64,000 nt of DNA from positions 620,001-684,000 of the forward strand of contig CP079860.1 in assembly GCA_019339365.1 (NCBI GenBank), given 5' to 3'. Source of the stretch: Vibrio neptunius. Lineage in GTDB: Bacteria > Pseudomonadota > Gammaproteobacteria > Enterobacterales > Vibrionaceae. Under the pieces are notes generated by a model. That model was not told where the DNA came from. It searched no databases and saw nothing but the letters and a program-made list of their open reading frames with translations. Of the stretch, positions 34,088-43,300 are shown in pieces (position 1 is the first letter of the stretch; each line of letters opens with the position of its first letter). Both the position numbers and the translations under genes were made by a program.

Positions 34088-34088
34088 A
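33933..34088 (+). CDS. Possible leader peptide before the truncated antirepressor (copy 1)
   Basis: A 51-codon frame begins MVGWAGQLRLAATCG and overlaps the antirepressor start. Short frames beginning MVGWAGQ are common in Icd/Ash-like phage leader regions. In copy 2 the frame begins with the same residues but shifts and stops after 27 codons. Its translation could couple to the antirepressor, as icd does in P1. Support is limited. Confidence 0.35.
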   Translation: MVGWAGQLRLAATCGAVVPTLFSSPPEDWYLCVVIQIESTGGHHAKSNHSI

Positions 34089-34098
34089 AAGATCATAA
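34063..34098 (+). pseudogene. Truncated antirepressor start (copy 1)
   Basis: ATG 34063, with a strong caggagg site, encodes MPNLTILSK, identical to the first nine residues of the intact antirepressor at 35418, then RS and a stop. The gene was cut exactly where the duplication ends. Confidence 0.75.
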
Positions 34099-34137
34099 GT
34101 GTGTGTCACATCAGTTACTTCTACTAATTGATGGGAC

Positions 34138-34986
34138 TCAGCTAACTGTTCTTAACTTACTGAAAAACATTTTATTTTTCCTAGCAATAAAAAACCCGAA
34201 TAACGCACCTAATGCTAGGAAAAACAAGTTAATAAATGTGCTGTATTCATAATCACCTATTACCACGGTGCTTAGGGTAATCACTGAAGCCCCAAAAAGG
34301 GTAGTAGCTGTAGAACCTATCAAAATTATTTTTAACGATTTACTAGAGTATTCCCAAGTTTCAGTAAGAAATTCCGAAAGCAAGCAATATGCAGTGGCAC
34401 ACCCGAAAATAACTAATAATTTAAACATATAGAGAGCTATATTCATTTTAGGTTTAGACTCGTCACGTCTATCTATATCTCTGATTCCTGCGATACGGGC
34501 GCTAGGTTCTATAGATTCCACTAAGCCCGAAGTGATGATTCTAATCATGTAGGAGTCTTCAGGGTTCATTAGAAACTTATCAATTTCAATGCTCTCCCTG
34601 TCAAATGAAAAACCAACCTTAAGAGATTTGGGAATATTTTGAATAACATAGACCTTTTCGATATTCCCACCTCGTAACTTAAATGTTAGAGCTTTTTCAA
34701 AATCGTTGGCGACTATTGGCTGGTTTCCTGAATTCACCACTCGATAGTCGAACATATAAGGCGTATCAACTTTTTTCCCATCAATATATACATCCAGATC
34801 AGGGGAGCCTGTCAATTGCTGTACAGAAGATAATTCAACTGACGAGACTAAGTTTACTGACAGTGACTTATCGTTACCGCTAGACTGCAAGAAATAAATA
34901 AGAATAGGTATCGCAACTGTTGCTATTAATGCCAAAATTGGAATGTAATTGGAGGTTCTATAGGATTTCGTAGCGTTCGTGTTCAA
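34138..34986 (-). CDS. Unknown membrane protein between the two immunity leaders
   Basis: A 282-aa membrane protein. One helix at about residues 14-33 (IPILALIATVAIPILIYFL), a large extracytoplasmic domain of about 150 residues rich in beta strands, then three helices near 186-205, 220-243 and 250-268, and a basic tail. I recognise no family. It lies opposite to the leaders, in the segment that separates two copies of the antirepressor control region, which is typical for exchangeable prophage cargo. A superinfection-exclusion or abortive-infection role is possible but unproven. An inverted pair tatcata/tatgata (near 35030-35060) lies before its start. Confidence 0.7.
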   Translation of the reverse strand: MNTNATKSYRTSNYIPILALIATVAIPILIYFLQSSGNDKSLSVNLVSSVELSSVQQLTGSPDLDVYIDGKKVDTPYMFDYRVVNSGNQPIVANDFEKALTFKLRGGNIEKVYVIQNIPKSLKVGFSFDRESIEIDKFLMNPEDSYMIRIITSGLVESIEPSARIAGIRDIDRRDESKPKMNIALYMFKLLVIFGCATAYCLLSEFLTETWEYSSKSLKIILIGSTATTLFGASVITLSTVVIGDYEYSTFINLFFLALGALFGFFIARKNKMFFSKLRTVS

Positions 34987-35117
34987 GATGGCCCCTTCAA
35001 ATCAATACTATACACATTGCGTATGACAACCATATCATAAATATCATAGGATTATGATAAAGCCATATAAACACAGTCCACTTACCATAATTTCGTTGAC
35101 TCCTCCCGTCATTCATA

Positions 35118-35441
35118 GCTAACCTACCACTGCACTGGCAAAATCCAGTGTCGGGATTGGACCCCCGTTTTATTTTCTCAAGGCGCATAAACGCCAGCTT
35201 ACAGCTGGTTTTTTTATGTGCGGCCTCGACACACCTAAACATGGTGGTTTTGCTTAACGATTAGGCAAAATACAACTGAATTATGGTGGGCTGGGCAGGG
35301 CAGCTTTATGCTGGCCGTTTCCTTGAGAGCGGTAGGTCCAACCCTGTTCAGTTCACCACCCATTGATTGGACCCTTTGAGTGGTGATTTAGCAAAACTAG
35401 ATCTCAAGGGGGCTAACATGCCAAATCTAACCATTCTATCT
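35118..35441. repeat. Immunity-leader repeat, copy 2
   Basis: The second copy of the unit at 33768-34087, in direct orientation. Differences are scattered in loops and in the small leader frame, but two-base changes in the three complementary boxes compensate each other (see findings). This copy leads into the complete antirepressor gene. Confidence 0.9.
35132..35215 (+). ncRNA. C4-like antisense RNA, copy 2
   Basis: The same layout as copy 1: promoter boxes at 35096-35125, hairpin cactgg/ccagtg, box gattggaccc (35155-35164), and terminator ccagct-tac-agctgg with a T tail (to 35215). Its box matches ggtccaa (35335-35341) in its own downstream message rather than the copy 1 target, so it should have a different specificity. 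Confidence 0.65.
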
Positions 35442-36026
35442 AAAGATATTCGTTTACTCGATAACTTGTACTCGTTAAATGATTTACATAAAGCGAGTGG
35501 TAGAGCACCTAAGCACCAACCAGCTCTGTTTATGCAGAACCAACAAACAAAAGCACTCATCTACGAAATTGAAGGTGATCTAGGAATTCCTAGATCAGTA
35601 GTGACACAGCGGGGCGGAGCAAACCGAGGAACTTGGGTCTGCAAAGAACTGGTCTATTCCTACGCCATGTGGATCAGCCCTAAATTCCATCTGCAAGTGA
35701 TTCGCGCTTTTGATGCCATGGTCACTGCCCCACTACAAGGTGTGACTCTCAGCGAAAAACAGGCGCGTTTCGCCCAATGCACCTTCAACCAAATGGACAA
35801 GCTGAAAGCGCGCTATCAGCTCACCAGACAGCAGCATCAAGTGATGGTGGAACAAGTTGCGGCAATGCGCACTTTCTGCGACCAAATGGAAGCTAACCTG
35901 AAAAGTTTTAAGTCCGACTTAGACGGTGATTTAGATATCGTGAACCATATTCATTTATACAAAGGAATGGTTCTAGAATATCAGGGCGCGAGAGAGCTGA
36001 AGGACTTCATCGAACGTGGTCATTAG
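35418..36026 (+). CDS. KilA-N-type phage antirepressor
   Basis: A 202-aa protein. Residues 10-100 form a KilA-N DNA-binding domain: LYSLNDLHKASGRAPKHQPALFMQ, then GTWVCKELVYSYAMWISPKFHLQVIRAFDAM. The C-terminal half is helical. Such proteins lift repression and start lytic growth. ATG 35418 is preceded by caaggggg. The control region before it is the C4-like leader. A terminator follows the stop. Confidence 0.85.
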   Translation: MPNLTILSKDIRLLDNLYSLNDLHKASGRAPKHQPALFMQNQQTKALIYEIEGDLGIPRSVVTQRGGANRGTWVCKELVYSYAMWISPKFHLQVIRAFDAMVTAPLQGVTLSEKQARFAQCTFNQMDKLKARYQLTRQQHQVMVEQVAAMRTFCDQMEANLKSFKSDLDGDLDIVNHIHLYKGMVLEYQGARELKDFIERGH

Positions 36027-36032
36027 CCCTAA

Positions 36033-36067
36033 AAAATGGCGACAGGCTTAAAAGTCGTCGCCATTTT
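36033..36067 (+). terminator. Terminator after the antirepressor gene
   Basis: aaaatggcgac (36033-36043) pairs with gtcgccatttt (36057-36067), closing a 13-base loop. The arm ends in T-rich sequence. Confidence 0.75.
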
Positions 36068-36308
36068 GTCGCCATTTAGAAAACACGACATTTATAAACT
36101 ACTGAAATATATACATTAAAATTTAAAGATTATAAAACGGGTGGATTTATAGCCGACGAAGACCAACAAAAGCAAACCGCATAATTCAGGCTATTGTAAA
36201 GCATGAAAGCAGAGGCTGGTCTCTGCTTTTTTGTTTTCTATGTTCATTCTGCCGTGGCAATTGAGATATAATCGCGCCATTCACAATCAATAGTTTCCCA
36301 TACAATCA
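36068..36308. other. Probable right prophage boundary; no gene seen, one terminator
   Basis: Between the antirepressor and the first host gene there is an AT-rich stretch with no supportable gene. A strong rightward terminator (aaagcagag-gctggt-ctctgcttt then T-rich, 36206-36235) lies here and suggests that a host transcription unit, perhaps an RNA gene or the end of a gene, once ended at this point. The right attachment site is likely in 36068-36205, but I found no tRNA-like sequence and cannot define att without the left end. Confidence 0.45.
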
Positions 36309-37010
36309 ATGAATAAAAGTTTACTGACCAATTTACTGGCACTGGCATTGCTGGCTGGTGGTTATCAAACCGACAACCAAATCGCGTTTTACGCTGGCCT
36401 GTTCGCTTTTTCTGGCGCTATTACCAATTGGCTGGCAATTCATATGCTGTTTGAGAAAGTTCCTGGACTTTACGGCTCAGGGGTCATTCCAGCCCGATTT
36501 GAAGAGTTTAAGAGTGCCATCAAAACCCTAATGATGGAGCAGTTCTTCACTGAGAAAAACATCGATCGATTCCTAAACAAGGAAATGTCAGGCAAGTCAC
36601 TAAACCTTGAACCCGTACTAGAAAAAGTCGATTTCAATCCAACGTTTGATTCGCTAGTGAATGTGATTGCTAATTCTTCGTTTGGCAGCATGCTGGCCAT
36701 GTTTGGTGGTGCAGAAGCCCTTCAACCATTAAAAGAGCCTTTTGTTGAGAAGATGCAGAAAGCCGTTGTTGAAATCAGTCAGAGTAACGTGGTTAAAGAA
36801 GCACTAAAAAGCCAACTTGAATCACCGGCTATGATGGAAGAAATTCAAGCGAACATTGAAAACATCATCGATCAGCGCCTCAATGAATTAACACCAAAAC
36901 TGGTCAAAGAGATCGTTCAGAAAATGATTAAAGAGCACTTAGGCTGGTTGGTCGTTTGGGGCGGTGTTTTTGGTGGCCTGATTGGGGTCGCATCATCATT
37001 CATCGCTTAG
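36309..37010 (+). CDS. DUF445-family membrane protein
   Basis: A 233-aa protein with N-terminal and C-terminal membrane segments (residues 7-45 and about 210-232). The DUF445 signature is AITNWLAIHMLFEKVPGLYGSGVIPARFEEFKSAIK. The middle is a long helical domain. The biochemical function is unknown in this family. It is the first ordinary chromosomal gene right of the prophage and is followed by a bidirectional terminator. Confidence 0.88.
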   Translation: MNKSLLTNLLALALLAGGYQTDNQIAFYAGLFAFSGAITNWLAIHMLFEKVPGLYGSGVIPARFEEFKSAIKTLMMEQFFTEKNIDRFLNKEMSGKSLNLEPVLEKVDFNPTFDSLVNVIANSSFGSMLAMFGGAEALQPLKEPFVEKMQKAVVEISQSNVVKEALKSQLESPAMMEEIQANIENIIDQRLNELTPKLVKEIVQKMIKEHLGWLVVWGGVFGGLIGVASSFIA

Positions 37011-37030
37011 GTAGCCCGATAAAAGATAAC

Positions 37031-37056
37031 AAAACGGGAAGCTAGCGCTTCCCGTT
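37031..37056. terminator. Bidirectional terminator
   Basis: A perfect hairpin aaaacgggaagc / gcttcccgtttt separates the convergent DUF445 and Lrp-type genes and has A/T tails on both sides. Confidence 0.9.
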
Positions 37057-37063
37057 TTATTAT

Positions 37064-37540
37064 CTAGAGTGTCGCGATCAAATCCGCATTCACACCAAAA
37101 CTGGTTTTATGCTCTTCGATGACCACTTCGCTTCGCGTCTGGATAACCCCGGGTAAAGTGCCAAGTTTGGTTGACATAAAATACTGGTACGCCTTCATAT
37201 CTTTGACTCGTACTTTTATCATGGTATCAAAGTCACCAGATAACGAATAACACTCTTCGATCTCAGGCATATCTTCGACGGCTTTGGCAAACTTTTCAAA
37301 AATCGAAAAGCTGGTCTGATCAAGACGGATATGAATGAAAACTTGCACATCTAAGCCAAGTTTTTCTGGATTCAGTTCAGCGTGATAACCTTTGATATAA
37401 CCCTCTTTTTCCAGTCGTTTAACGCGGTCAGAACACGGAGAAGTGGTCAGGTTCACCTGTTTAGCCAGTTCGACAACAGGAAGGCGCCCTTTAAGATTTA
37501 GGGTGCGAAGGATTTCACGGTCAATTCTATCTAAGTCCAT
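37064..37540 (-). CDS. Lrp/AsnC-family transcription regulator
   Basis: A 158-aa Lrp-type regulator. Winged HTH at residues 4-55 (LDRIDREILRTLNLKGRLPVVELAKQVNLT, SPCSDRVKRLEKEGYIKGY), then a RAM ligand-binding domain (residues 65-145, SLSGDFDTMIKVRVKDMKAYQYFM). It lies beside the proline catabolism genes and may respond to proline or leucine, as Lrp-type put regulators do; the ligand is inferred. Confidence 0.88.
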   Translation of the reverse strand: MDLDRIDREILRTLNLKGRLPVVELAKQVNLTTSPCSDRVKRLEKEGYIKGYHAELNPEKLGLDVQVFIHIRLDQTSFSIFEKFAKAVEDMPEIEECYSLSGDFDTMIKVRVKDMKAYQYFMSTKLGTLPGVIQTRSEVVIEEHKTSFGVNADLIATL

Positions 37541-37650
37541 TTAACGCTCTGATTCGATGTGTTTCTTTATACCTATCATAATCGAAACAAGGCAATGAAA
37601 CCTAACAAAGCAGCCGACTTAGACGCATTTTTATCGACAGTAATGGAAAC

Positions 37651-37881
37651 TTAAGCGGCTTCAACGTTCGAGAGCTCACCCTCTTCGACTAAGTCTGCCT
37701 GAGTGTTGCACACTCGGCAAAACGCCTGCTTTTCCATTTTTACGTAGTGTGCGCCCTGAAAGAGGGTGGCAAAGAAGCACGCCAAACTGTTTTTCACCGA
37801 GTTATGCTCTGCTTGGCATCGCTTCATAACCACTTTGTGGGCAGTCACTTTCTCGCAGCAATGGCAATATACCTGAGGCAT
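37651..37881 (-). CDS. Small zinc-binding protein of unknown function
   Basis: A 76-aa protein with two metal-binding Cys pairs, CHCC near residue 6 and CRVC near residue 55, plus a His-rich middle. It resembles short zinc-ribbon proteins common in Vibrio. The function is not known. It stands alone between the Lrp gene and putP. Confidence 0.7.
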   Translation of the reverse strand: MPQVYCHCCEKVTAHKVVMKRCQAEHNSVKNSLACFFATLFQGAHYVKMEKQAFCRVCNTQADLVEEGELSNVEAA

Positions 37882-38003
37882 TTTTTCTCTCCGTGATTGA
37901 AGGCTTTACTGATAGTCAACATATTAGTAAGGCCTTAGTTCCAATTGCTCAAATTTTCATTTTCAATTTGTGAACCAAGTTCAATTATTAATCAATCTCA
38001 TTA

Positions 38004-38030
38004 AAAAAGCCCCGAATATCGGGGCTTTAT
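38004..38030. terminator. Bidirectional terminator after putP
   Basis: The hairpin aaagccccga / tcggggcttt, with A-rich sequence on one side and T on the other, follows the put genes on the minus strand. Confidence 0.85.
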
Positions 38031-38048
38031 GTTGAGTGCGTTTGTCAC

Positions 38049-39535
38049 TTATTCTAGTTCAGTAAGCTGTTTTTCAAACTTCGCATGCTGTGCTTTCACA
38101 GATTCTTCTGGTTCACCTGTCATTAGGCTCACAACCACAATGGCGATAGTAGAGAAGATGATTCCCGGAACGATTTCGTAAACATCGAACCAACCGCCGG
38201 TTAGCTGCTTCCATACAACGATAGTTACACCGCCAATCACGATACCCGCAAGCGCGCCGTTACGGTTCATACGAGACCAATACAAGCTAAGGATCAGTGC
38301 CGGACCGAATGCCGCACCAAAGCCAGCCCAAGCGTAAGAAACCAGGCCAAGTACGGAACTGTCTGGCGTCATGGCAAGGATTAGCGCAACAATAGAAATC
38401 ACCACGACTGCAATACGGCCAACCATAACAATCTCTTCAGATGTCGCATCTTTTTCACCAGCTGCTTGTAGAAGTCTTCTGCCAATGCTGAAGAAGAAAC
38501 CAAAAGTTGAGAATCCGCTGTACTCATGATTGCAGCTAAGATCGCCGCTAAAAGCACACCAGCAACCACTGGGTGGAAGATCGAGTTCACCAATAGCATG
38601 AAGATCTTCTCACCATCATCAATGGATACACCAGAGTTGGTCACGTAAATCAGACCAACCAAACCAACCAGCATTGCACCAACCATCGACAATGCAGTCC
38701 AAACCACGGCAATGCGACGAGCGGTGGTCAAATCTTTGTTACTACGCGCTGCTTTGAAACGCGCCAGAATGTGTGGCTGACCAAAGTAACCTAGGCCCCA
38801 CGCAACCAAAGAGATGATCGCAATCGCTGACAACGGCTCACCTTTAGTATCATTCCACAATGTCAGAAGCTGAGGGTTGATGTTGGTTAGGTCAGCACTG
38901 AGTTGTCCAACACCACCTTCCATAGCAGCAATAGGCACAATCATCAGAGCTGCGGACATCAAAAGGCCTTGGACAAGGTCAGTCCATGATACCGCTAAGA
39001 AGCCACCAAACAATGTGTAAGAAACTACACAAACGGTACCGATAATAACTGCTGTGGTGTAATCCAGTCCGAATACTGTTTCAAACAGTTTTCCGCCCGC
39101 TACCAGACCGGAGCTGGTGTAGAAAAGGAAGAATAAAAGGATAAAGAAAGCAGAGATAACCTGAATCAGTTTCGAATTATCGTTAAAACGGCGTGAAAAG
39201 AATTCGGGTAAGGTCAAAGCGTCTGTCGTAATACTATACGTACGTAGACGTTTGGCACTGATTAGCCAGTTTAGCCAAGTACCCACTAGCAAACCACCAG
39301 CTAACCAGAAAGCCTCAATACCCGATGCATACGCATAGCCAGGCAAGCCAAGTAGCAACCAACCACTCATATCAGATGCACCCGCTGATAGCGCCGCAGG
39401 CCAAGGGCCCAATGAACGTCCACCCAAGAAGTAATCGGTGGAGTTTTTCGTTCGTTGGTATGCAATAACGCCTATTGCCAGCATCAGAATTAGATACGCA
39501 ATAAACGTGGTCGTAATAGCAAAGCTATTTTCCAT
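38049..39535 (-). pseudogene. putP: Sodium/proline symporter PutP, one-base frameshift
   Basis: The N-terminal frame (start 39535) encodes 12-13 membrane helices with typical SSS-family segments (SLGPWPAALSAGASDMSGW, FGGFLAVSWTDLVQG, STADSQLLVSSSALAEDFY). After LVKK it derails and stops. The second frame (to 38049) resumes with DATSEEIVMVGRIAVVV and the final helices. Adding one T to the T5 run at 38451-38455 restores a 495-aa protein of normal PutP length. PutP imports proline with Na+. It is last in the putA operon. Either the strain lost the transporter or the base count is wrong. Confidence 0.88.
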
Positions 39536-39611
39536 GTGTTTGTCCTCTTATAAAAGATCGCCTTCCATGAACGCCCTCACTTACACTGAGTGAGGGCTCT
39601 CTGAGAAAGGA

Positions 39612-40310
39612 TTAGTGGGCTTCACTCCCAAGCTCGAGCAAGGTCGCGTTACCACCCACTGCTGTTATATTTATTGTTCTCGTCCGCTCTGTGATAAAGC
39701 GAAGCGATAGGTATGGATCGTGTGCGACCGGAATCGCTGTCACATCCGTTTCAGAAACTAGGCCAACAATTGCACCTGAACGTTTCGCTAATTGACGGTT
39801 GATTGTTTGCTCAACCTCTTGATTCCCTATATATCCGACACTACGTACATCTGACTCCAACAATTGATGATAAGCATCAAGAGAAGCAAATTGTAATAGG
39901 TTCATAGGTAAAGAAGACTGCGTATAGGCAGCTTCCAAATTTTGAGTAAGTTGCGTGTCATCACTACATAAGATGACACTGTTACCCGCAATCAATGCAG
40001 CAGTCACCTGTGCAATCGTTGCTTGTTGTACTGACTGTGACGACTCATCTTGAATGATGAGTGCTACACCTCGACCTGCAGTATACAGTTCGTTTGTTTC
40101 CCCAGTAGGGCCTACCAGTTGATGCGTTTCAGCCAACATTGCTGAGGCGTGTTCAATATGGTATCCCATTACAGACGCTAAGTTCGGCTGTCTAGAATGC
40201 AAAGCCTGCTTGAAAGCAAGTAAACACTCACTTTTCGAATCAAAGTTAGTTAGATTCCAGTTTTCCCACGCTGAAAAAGCATCAGAAAAACGAGTGACTT
40301 GATGAACCAT
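39612..40310 (-). CDS. ALDH-superfamily domain protein (split-off PutA C-terminal domain)
   Basis: A 232-aa protein that resembles the non-catalytic ALDH-superfamily domain at the C-terminus of long PutA proteins. It has a Rossmann-like core (TIAQVTAALIAGNSVILCSDD) and ends RTINITAVGGNATLLELG, close to the PutA C-terminal TAAAGGNASLMTIG type. It lacks the catalytic Cys and Glu of ALDH. It lies between putA and putP in one operon. In long PutAs this domain covers the tunnel that channels the intermediate; here it is a separate protein. Confidence 0.75.
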   Translation of the reverse strand: MVHQVTRFSDAFSAWENWNLTNFDSKSECLLAFKQALHSRQPNLASVMGYHIEHASAMLAETHQLVGPTGETNELYTAGRGVALIIQDESSQSVQQATIAQVTAALIAGNSVILCSDDTQLTQNLEAAYTQSSLPMNLLQFASLDAYHQLLESDVRSVGYIGNQEVEQTINRQLAKRSGAIVGLVSETDVTAIPVAHDPYLSLRFITERTRTINITAVGGNATLLELGSEAH

Positions 40311-40332
40311 AATCTTTCTCCTTGCCTACAGA

Positions 40333-43300
40333 TTAAGAAAACGAAGTTTGCGTAAAGCGGAATAGGTAGTGCGGGCCGCCAGCTTTAGGCCCCGTACCTG
40401 AAAGGCCCTGACCACCGAATGGTTGCACACCAACAACAGCCCCCACCTGGTCACGATTGATGTAGCAGTTACCCACACGTGCATGTTTTTCAATCCAGCG
40501 GTAAGTGGTTTCATTGCGGCTATGAATACCCATAGTCAAACCAAAACCAGTGCTGTTAATACGCTCAACAATCTGATGAAGCTCGTTCGCTTTAAAGCGG
40601 ACAATATGCAAAATTGGACCAAACTGCTCTTCTTCAAGACAGGCAATATCGCGAATTTCAAAAGCACTTGGTGCCACGAAATCACCATGTTGATGTTCTT
40701 CACCCAAAGTCAACTCAGCCACTTTCTTTTCCGTCGCCGTCATACGCTCAATATGCTTAACTAATTTGGTTTTTGCTGTCGTATCAATAACTGGTCCCAC
40801 ATCCGTGGAATGCAGATAAGGAAGGCCTACGCTCAGTTCTTGCATGGCACCCTGAATCAGTGCAACGATGCGGTCGGCAATGTCTTCTTGCACATACAGG
40901 ACGCGTAGAGCACTACAACGCTGACCTGCGGAGGCAAACGCTGAACGAATAACATCACGTACAACCTGCTCAGGAAGTGCAGTACTATCAACAATCATTG
41001 CATTTTGGCCGCCCGTTTCAGCGATGAAAGGGACAGGCGCCGCATCACGAGACGCTAAGGTTTGATTGATTCGTTGCGCTGTTGCCGTTGACCCGGTAAA
41101 GGCGACACCAGCAATAGCAGGATGAGAGGTTAAGGCTGAGCCAATTTCAGCACCACGACCTGGCAACAATTGAATCGTGCCTGCTGGGAAGCCCGCTTCA
41201 TTCATTAACTCAACGGCACGGGCAGCAATCAAACTGGTTTGCTCTGCCGGCTTCGCGACCACAGTGTTGCCTGCGACGAGAGCGGCTGTAATTTGACCGA
41301 GGAAAATCGCCAGTGGGAAGTTCCAAGGGCTGATACACACAAACACGCCGCGCCCTTGACGATATATTGTACGTGCCTGTCCATCAAAACCGTCTAGGCG
41401 GATTTCACCCAAAGCGTCGACCTGCTTAGCGTAGTAGCGACAAAAGTCGACAGCTTCACGAACTTCATCAATGCTATCATGAATTGTTTTACCCGCTTCC
41501 TGGTGGCACAGAGCCACAAGTTCAGCAAGGTTGGCTTCCAGCAGCTCTGCCAGTTTGTCCAGCATAGCCGCCCTCTGCGCTTTATCACTGGTCTGCCATT
41601 CAGCAAACGCCTGCTGCGCACCATCAATAGCAGCGGAAACATGATCAAGAGTTGCGAAGGCAACCTGACCCACCTCAATGCGGCGATCATAAGGCGCAGT
41701 TACCGCTTCAACATTGATGTTTTCCTTGATCATGCTTTCGGCATGACCCTGACCATTGATGATCGGACCTGCCCGCCACTGATTCTTCAAGAAGCTTTCG
41801 ACAGACTGCTCAAATGGTTTGACTTCTGATTCAATATCCAGGTTCACACCATAAGAGTTTTGGCGCTCAGGGAAGACCTGCGGAGGCAGTGGTATCTTAG
41901 CGTTGTTCAAGGTATCGAACGCTTTTAGCATATCGACGGGGTGCTGAGTCAGCGTTTCTACCGGGCAACGGGCGTCGACTAAGCGGTGTACAAACGAACT
42001 GTTTGCACCGTTTTCAAGAAGGCGACGAACCAAATACGGCAACAGATCTTTGTGGCTGCCGACTGGCGCGTAGATACGCACAGATTGCTGATACGCTTCC
42101 ATCGCGTGGTTGTACAGGGAATCACCCATACCGTGCAAGCGCTGGAATTCGTAATCTTTGTGCTGAGCCATGACTGCAATAGACGTCACCGTCTGAGCGT
42201 TGTGGCTCGCAAATTGAGGGAAGATGTTACCACGCACATTCTCAGAAAGTAGGAATCGCGCACACGCTAAGTAAGCAACATCCGTCGCCTCTTTGCGAGT
42301 GTAAACGGGATAGTTATCGTAACCAGCTTGCTGAGACCATTTGATCTCACTATCCCAGTACGCGCCTTTCACTAGACGCAGAGGGATCAAATCTCCCTGC
42401 TCTTTTGCCAAGCCGTTAATCCAAACCAATACAGGCAGTGCACGTTTTGAATAGGCCTGAATCACCAAACCAAACTTGCCCCAACCTTTCACTAGGTCGC
42501 TGCGATATACTTTCTCGAATAACTTCAGCGATAGTTCAAGACGGTCGGCTTCTTCCGCATCGATGGTGATAGCAACATCAAGCTCAACCGCTCGGCGAAG
42601 AAGTTGCATCAAAGTATCCGCTAATTCCGTCAGAACACGTTCTTCGTTGGCCACTTCGTAGCGTGGGTGCAAGGCTGACAACTTGATAGACACTGAAGGC
42701 GCAGGGCTAGTGTCTAAGCCATATTTGTCGCGGCCAACCGCTTCAATCGCCATCAGGTAATCTTTGAAGTATTTATTCGCATCTGCTGTCGTCAGTGCAG
42801 CTTCACCTAACATATCGTAGGAATAGGTAAAGCCTTTATCACGCATGGTGCGACCGTTTTTCTGCGCTTCGGCAATACTTCGTCCTAGAACGAACTGGTG
42901 CCCCATCACTTTCATCGCCTGATGCATCGCTTTACGGATAACTGGCTCCGACATCTTACTGACTAAGCGGTTAACCGCAGAAACAGGGCTTTGTGACTCA
43001 GCTTCTGACAAACCCACCACTTTACCCGTCAGCATCAAACCCCATGTCGACGCATTAACAAATACAGAATCTGAATTCTTTAGGTGAGATTTCCAATCGG
43101 CAACACTCAGCTTATCTCGGATCAGCGCATCAGCCGTTGCAGAGTCAGGGATACGCATCAAAGCTTCGGCAAGACACATCAACAAAATGCCTTCTTGAGT
43201 ATCTAGGCTGTATTCAAGTAGCAAGGCGTCAATCATCTGGATTGATTTCTTATCAGCACGAATCGATTCGATAAGCTGGGTGGTCTTGTCGCTAATTTGT

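Noticed and set aside
36068..36308. tRNA or tmRNA 3' end as attachment site
   Set aside because: No cloverleaf, CCA end or tmRNA signature could be seen; the right boundary is left undefined.
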